Shown: one piece after another, positions 5,797-9,042 of the stretch
Numbering within the stretch: position 1 is the stretch's first letter
Layout of the letters: every line of letters begins with the position of its first letter
Source: an uncultured Phascolarctobacterium sp.
GTDB taxonomy: Bacteria; Bacillota; Negativicutes; Acidaminococcales; Acidaminococcaceae
Assembly (NCBI GenBank): GCA_900553055.1
Contig: USBV01000060.1
Location: forward strand, 1-9,042
Length of the DNA: 9,042 nt
Direction of reading: 5' to 3'
Notes under the pieces: model-generated
What the model was told of the DNA's origin: nothing
The model's database searches: none
The model's input: only the letters and a program-made list of their open reading frames with translations
Program-made: the position numbers and the translations under genes

Positions 5797-7017
5797 ATGA
5801 TTTATCGTGTGGTTAACGCTGAGCGCATGCCCCAAGTGGAGGAGCTGTGGGATTACTGCTTTGAAAAGCGTCAGGAGCCATTTTTCCAGTATTACTTTAA
5901 TGAATATGTTGGCAAGAATAATATGGTAATTGGAGGTTTTGAAAAGTTTGGTCCCGAGGATGCTGAGGGCAAGCAACGTGAAAAGCTGCGCACCATGGTG
6001 CATGTGAATCCCTATATGCTACGTATTCGTGGCGAGGAGCAGCTGACGCCCTACTTAGTGGGTGTGGCTACTGCACCGGAGGCACGGGGACAGCACGCCT
6101 TTGGACCGCTTTTGACGACAACCTTTGATGTGTTGCGCTCTGAAGGCTTTACCTTTGCCACATTGATGCCGATTTACGCAGGTATCTATTTGCCATATGA
6201 ATTTGCTTATTGCTACTATGGCTTGCAATATAAAATGAAGCTGGCAGATGTGGGCCGGGAGCTGGCCAAGGCCAAGGGCAAGGAGTTGGCAGTGGAGCGG
6301 GTGGAACTCAGCAAGGAGCTTTTGGCACCGCTATACGCCAAACTGACATCAAATTACAATGGCGTGCCTATGCGCACCGACTTCCAGTGGCAAAAGCTCT
6401 TAACAGTGCATGGCTTAGAGGGAATGCAGTGTGCTGTAGTCTATCGAGCAGGTGAGGCCTGCGGGTATATGTTCTATTATCTTAGCGAGGGCTGCTTTAC
6501 TGTCCACGAGCTTTTGACAGATGGGGCAGATGCCCGCAATCGTTTGCTGCAATATGCAGCCATGCACCAAAGCTCCGCTACAGATTTTTCTTGGCTAGCA
6601 CCAGCTTGGGATAAGACGTATTTAGGTTTTGCTGACCAAGCCCTGTCACCTCAGCTGCGTCCTTTTATGATGGCTCGCTGTTTGGACGCGCGCAAGGCGC
6701 TGGCGCAGGTGGTGGTGCCGGAAGGGGCGCAGGCCGGCAGTGTGGTGCTGCTCTTGACGGATAAGGTGATTGATAGGAATAATCATCTGCTGAAGCTGTA
6801 TGTAGAAGCTGGCTCTATTGAGGTTAAGACTACGATTGAGCAAGAGGAAGTAGTTATGGATATGGGTGCCTTTACCCAGCTGTATTTTGGGGCCTTTAGT
6901 GCTACAGAGCTTTACGAAGCAGGACGTATTCGGGTGAAGACCGGGGCGGAGGATAAGCTGGAGCTGTTGGACAGCCTTTTTCCCAAGCAGCGTAATTTCA
7001 TAAATGAGTATTTTTAA
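5797..7017 (+). CDS. Eis-like GNAT family N-acetyltransferase
   Basis: 406 residues, the usual length of Eis-type proteins: N-terminal GNAT domain (about 1-150), a second degenerate GNAT domain (about 160-280) and an SCP2-like C-terminal domain (about 285-406). Seen: beta strand and CoA loop LVGVATAPEARG (87-98); GIYLPYEF (129-136), where Tyr131 matches the general-acid Tyr126 of mycobacterial Eis; FMMARCLDARKAL at the SCP2 boundary; and C-terminal NEYF, in keeping with Eis, whose terminal carboxylate serves in catalysis. The pyrophosphate loop, normally R-G-x-G-x-G, reads RGQHAF (97-102), so two glycines are replaced by His and Phe. Start: GAGGTG overlapping the upstream stop, seven bases before ATG. 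It forms a two-gene operon with the DUF2156 gene. Function inferred: acylation of an amine substrate; the true target is unknown and antibiotic resistance should not be assumed. Confidence 0.88.
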   Translation: MIYRVVNAERMPQVEELWDYCFEKRQEPFFQYYFNEYVGKNNMVIGGFEKFGPEDAEGKQREKLRTMVHVNPYMLRIRGEEQLTPYLVGVATAPEARGQHAFGPLLTTTFDVLRSEGFTFATLMPIYAGIYLPYEFAYCYYGLQYKMKLADVGRELAKAKGKELAVERVELSKELLAPLYAKLTSNYNGVPMRTDFQWQKLLTVHGLEGMQCAVVYRAGEACGYMFYYLSEGCFTVHELLTDGADARNRLLQYAAMHQSSATDFSWLAPAWDKTYLGFADQALSPQLRPFMMARCLDARKALAQVVVPEGAQAGSVVLLLTDKVIDRNNHLLKLYVEAGSIEVKTTIEQEEVVMDMGAFTQLYFGAFSATELYEAGRIRVKTGAEDKLELLDSLFPKQRNFINEYF

Positions 7018-7023
7018 TGATTT

Positions 7024-7054
7024 ACTGGCTGTGAGCATTCATGGCCAGTTTTTT
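7024..7054 (+). terminator. Intrinsic terminator after the GNAT gene
   Basis: ACTGGCTGTGA (7024-7034) pairs with TCATGGCCAGT (7039-7049): 11 pairs including two G-U, around a GCAT loop, ending in a run of six T (7049-7054). It starts 7 nt after the stop codon. Confidence 0.88.
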
Positions 7055-7219
7055 AATAATATTTATGGGTATAATCTTTTTTTGGTTTGTCAACTGATGA
7101 TTTTCTTATAGAAGGATGATTGAAATTCGTAATAAGCAATCAGCATGTTCGCGGTGACTTTTCATACGCTCATTTCGTGGGGAACAATAAGAACTCTGCG
7201 GGGTACTATTTGTCTCGCA

Positions 7220-7257
7220 GAACAATAAAGGTTTTCGAACCCTTGAGTCCATTGTTC
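7220..7257. repeat. Imperfect hairpin with GAACAAT arms
   Basis: GAACAAT (7220-7226) and ATTGTTC (7251-7257) are perfect inverted arms; inside them AAGG (7228-7231) can pair with CCTT (7241-7244). GAACAATAA also occurs as a direct repeat at 7182-7190, so the motif appears three times within 80 nt. It may be part of the structured intergenic element. Confidence 0.5.
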
Positions 7258-7457
7258 CGGCCACTCATTCGCTAAAATTCTCAATGTTCGCTTCAGATTT
7301 ACTAATTGCTCAATTACCTTATTTAAGTCTCTGTAACCATTGGCTAGTAGGGAAAAGTGATTCTTACACCGCGAAGCGAGCATATGGTAAAGCCTTTTTT
7401 GCCAAGCTTTTTGCGGCGAGGCACATTGTACCCCTTGAGGGTAAAAAGCGGAGCGGT

Positions 7458-7474
7458 CCAGCATGCAATGCTGG
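7458..7474. repeat. Perfect 7-bp inverted repeat with 3-nt spacer
   Basis: CCAGCAT and ATGCTGG are separated by GCA. It lies 11 nt before the 11-bp hairpin at 7486 and is part of the same structured block. Confidence 0.6.
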
Positions 7475-7485
7475 TGGGTTTCTTG

Positions 7486-7513
7486 GCACTTCTTTGCCCA
7501 GACAAAGAAGTGC
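7486..7513. repeat. Perfect 11-bp inverted repeat, hairpin
   Basis: GCACTTCTTTG (7486-7496) and CAAAGAAGTGC (7503-7513) flank a 6-nt loop. There is no T-run on either side, so it is unlikely to be an intrinsic terminator. Its position at the right limit of the structured block suggests the end of a repeat element. Confidence 0.7.
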
Positions 7514-7515
7514 AT

Positions 7516-7544
7516 TTGATATTAATATTAAAAGATCATAAAAA
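7516..7544 (+). promoter_or_regulatory. Candidate promoter for the beta-CASP RNase gene
   Basis: TTGATA (7516-7521, five of six) and TAAAAA (7539-7544, four of six) have a 17-base spacer, giving a leader of about 70 nt. An unpaired TAGAAT at 7563-7568 is an alternative -10. The promoter begins 3 nt after the 11-bp hairpin. Confidence 0.35.
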
Positions 7545-7619
7545 GGATTTTTCTGCATAGCGTAGAATAAAATAGATTAAGAGTATTCGTAAAAATAGTC
7601 ACTCAAAGGAGGCATATCC

Positions 7620-9042
7620 ATGAAAATTACCTTTTTAGGCGCTGCGCGCACCGTAACCGGCTCCTGCTATCTGATTGAAGTAGGCGAAAAGAAAATGCTG
7701 GTGGACTGCGGCATGTTCCAAGGCTCCAAGCTGGTCAAAGCATTCAATGAAAAAGAGTTTCTTTTCAACCCTGGCGACATCGACGCCGTCGTGCTCACGC
7801 ACGCCCATGTAGACCACAGCGGCCTCTTGCCCAAGCTTGTCAAGGAAGGCTTCAGCGGCCCCATCTACTGCACCAAATCGACCGAAGAGCTGTGCAGCAT
7901 TCTCTTGCCGGATAGCGCTCATATTCAAGAAAGTGATGCCGAGTTTGCTAACCGCAAGGGCATGCGTGCCGGCAAAAAATTTGTGGAGCCACTGTTCACC
8001 ATTGATGATGCCAATAGAGCCTTAAAGCTCTTTAGAGTAAAGGAATTCGGCAAAGAATTTACTGTTATCACCGGTGTACGCGTTATTTTGCGTGTCGCAG
8101 GGCATATTTTAGGCTCCTCCTTTATTGAAATGACCGTTACTGAGGGCGAAAAGCAAACTCGCCTCATTTTCACCGGTGATATTGGCCAGCCCAACCAGCC
8201 CATTATTGATGACCCCTCCAAGCTGCCACCAGCAGATTTCGTTGTAACCGAATCAACCTATGGCAACCGTGTGCACGAGGCCTATGATAAAGAGGGCGAG
8301 CTGGCCAATATCGTTAACGACACGGTGGAGCGGGGCGGTAACGTGATTATCCCGGCCTTCGCTGTTGGTCGTACCCAAGTGCTGCTCTATTATTTCCAAA
8401 AGCTTATTAGCGAGGGCAAGATGCCAGAGGTACCTATTTATGTGGATAGCCCCATGGCCAATCGTGCCACTGCCATCACCTTAACTAATCCAGAAGAATA
8501 TGACGAGGAGGCGAGGGCACTCTACGAGATGCAGGGACGCCGCCTGGTTGCCATGCACAACCTGCGCTTTACCGCCACCGCCCAGGAATCCATGGCCATT
8601 AACGACACTCCCGGTCCCAAGATTATCCTCTCTGCTAGCGGCATGGCCGATGCGGGCCGTATTTTACATCATTTAAAGCACAATCTATGGCGCAAGGAAT
8701 GCAGCGTGGTTTTCGCTGGCTTCCAGGCAGAGGGCTCCCTGGGGCGACAGATTATTGATGGTGCGAAAAAAGTGAAGATTATGGGTGAGACCATCAGCGT
8801 CTGCGCTAAAATTTACAATATGAAGGGCTTCTCCGCCCATGCGGACAAGGAGCAGCTTATGGCTTGGTATAGCGCTATGCCCACCAGTCCCAAGGCGTTC
8901 TTTGTAACCCATGGCGAAATCGATGCTTCCTTGGCTTTGTCTGATGAGCTAGGCCGTCGCCTCGGCACCGCTACCTATGTGCCTCATTTTGGCGATACTG
9001 TGGAAATCACCGGCACCGAATGGCAGGTGCATGCATCCGAAA
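7620..9042 (+). CDS. Beta-CASP metallo-beta-lactamase RNase (CPSF73/TTHA0252-like), 3' end missing
   Basis: 474 codons without a stop up to the right edge. The family acts as zinc-dependent RNA endo- or exonucleases in RNA processing and decay in the cytoplasm. Seen: N-terminal KITFLGAARTVTGSCYL; Asp29; motif 2 HAHVDH (61-66); motif 3 GHILGSS with His162; motif 4 FTGDIG with Asp187; beta-CASP motif A ESTYGNR (211-217) and the cap domain with PAFAVGRTQ (245-253); KIILSASGMADAGR (334-347); motif B GFSAHAD with His407; motif C VTHGE with His431. All expected metal ligands are present, so it should be active. AAAGGAGG (7605-7612) lies seven bases before the ATG. The usual length in Firmicutes is, to my knowledge, about 530 residues, so some 50-70 residues at the C-terminus are outside the window. 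It is distinct from RNase J, which has a different C-terminal domain. Confidence 0.92.
   Translation, partial: MKITFLGAARTVTGSCYLIEVGEKKMLVDCGMFQGSKLVKAFNEKEFLFNPGDIDAVVLTHAHVDHSGLLPKLVKEGFSGPIYCTKSTEELCSILLPDSAHIQESDAEFANRKGMRAGKKFVEPLFTIDDANRALKLFRVKEFGKEFTVITGVRVILRVAGHILGSSFIEMTVTEGEKQTRLIFTGDIGQPNQPIIDDPSKLPPADFVVTESTYGNRVHEAYDKEGELANIVNDTVERGGNVIIPAFAVGRTQVLLYYFQKLISEGKMPEVPIYVDSPMANRATAITLTNPEEYDEEARALYEMQGRRLVAMHNLRFTATAQESMAINDTPGPKIILSASGMADAGRILHHLKHNLWRKECSVVFAGFQAEGSLGRQIIDGAKKVKIMGETISVCAKIYNMKGFSAHADKEQLMAWYSAMPTSPKAFFVTHGEIDASLALSDELGRRLGTATYVPHFGDTVEITGTEWQVHASE

Larger units (their letters stand above)
7056..7619. other. Gene-poor intergenic region rich in inverted repeats
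   Basis: About 560 nt between a terminator and the next gene. I see no convincing protein or tRNA gene. The middle part, about 7180-7515, holds a series of stem-loops: TCTGCG/CGCAGA (7195-7200 and 7216-7221), GAACAAT/ATTGTTC (7220-7226 and 7251-7257), TACCC/GGGTA (7429-7433 and 7439-7443) nested inside GCTTTT/AAAAGC (7406-7411 and 7444-7449), CCAGCAT/ATGCTGG (7458-7474) and an 11-bp repeat at 7486-7513. A 117-codon frame on the minus strand (7515-7162) has no ribosome site, and its first part resembles the short spurious proteins predicted from multicopy intergenic elements in related bacteria. My reading is a dispersed repeat element or decayed mobile DNA. The last 100 nt are AT-rich and carry the signals of the next gene. 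Confidence 0.5.

Noticed and set aside
7116..7157. 13-codon mini-frame starting ATGATTGAAATTCG
   Set aside because: AAGGA touches the ATG with no spacing, the product is tiny, and there is nothing to support translation.
7228..7244. tRNA T-arm-like sequence on the minus strand (GGGTTCGAAAACC)
   Set aside because: The stem has a mismatch next to the loop, and there is no anticodon arm, D arm or acceptor stem at the right distances. It is the top of the GAACAAT hairpin.
7162..7515. 117-codon open frame on the minus strand
   Set aside because: It has no ribosome site before its ATG, spans several perfect inverted repeats, and its N-terminal half looks like a translated repeat element. The stretch reading N-G-Y-R-D-L-N-K-V-I-E-Q is more protein-like, so a decayed gene fragment cannot be excluded, but I do not call it a gene.

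Overview
The window looks like chromosome from a diderm Firmicute, most likely a Negativicute (Acidaminococcaceae or Veillonellaceae type). I infer this from strong AGGAGG-type ribosome sites, roughly even GC, Firmicute-style sigma-70 promoters, a PilT-type pilus retraction ATPase beside Firmicute-type DUF2156/GNAT genes, and an intergenic element of a kind I associate with that class. The placement is inference and should not be read as a species call. There are seven genes, two of them cut by the window edges, and no tRNA, rRNA, CRISPR array, transposase or phage gene.

Layout. (1) 2-883 (+): 3' part of a pilT-like gene. (2) 913-3213 (-): convergent with it, a CPA2 monovalent cation:proton antiporter with extra membrane helices and two RCK_C domains. 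(3) 3214-3394: intergenic region with two tandem sigma-70 promoters reading right. (4) 3395-4763 (+): a two-gene unit of a fold-type-IV aminotransferase homologue and a six-helix ECF S-component-like membrane protein, joined by an 8-nt overlap and closed by an intrinsic terminator. (5) 4858-7017 (+): an extended -10 promoter, a DUF2156 protein and an Eis-like GNAT protein translationally linked to it, closed by a second terminator. (6) 7056-7619: about 560 nt without a convincing gene, full of perfect inverted repeats. (7) 7620-9042 (+): a beta-CASP metallo-beta-lactamase RNase that runs off the right edge.

The most interesting reading is that the class IV aminotransferase homologue is intact and well expressed by its signals, yet has lost the PLP-binding lysine (Asn149), the phosphate-binding arginine and loop, and the substrate-carboxylate residues. 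That makes it a probable pseudoenzyme, or a family member with changed chemistry, co-expressed with a small-molecule transporter-like protein. Second, the DUF2156 gene has no ordinary start codon behind its ribosome site: its only ATG lies at the predicted transcription start, and an ATT sits at ideal spacing, so it may start at ATT or be leaderless. Third, the GNAT partner has an unusual acetyl-CoA loop.
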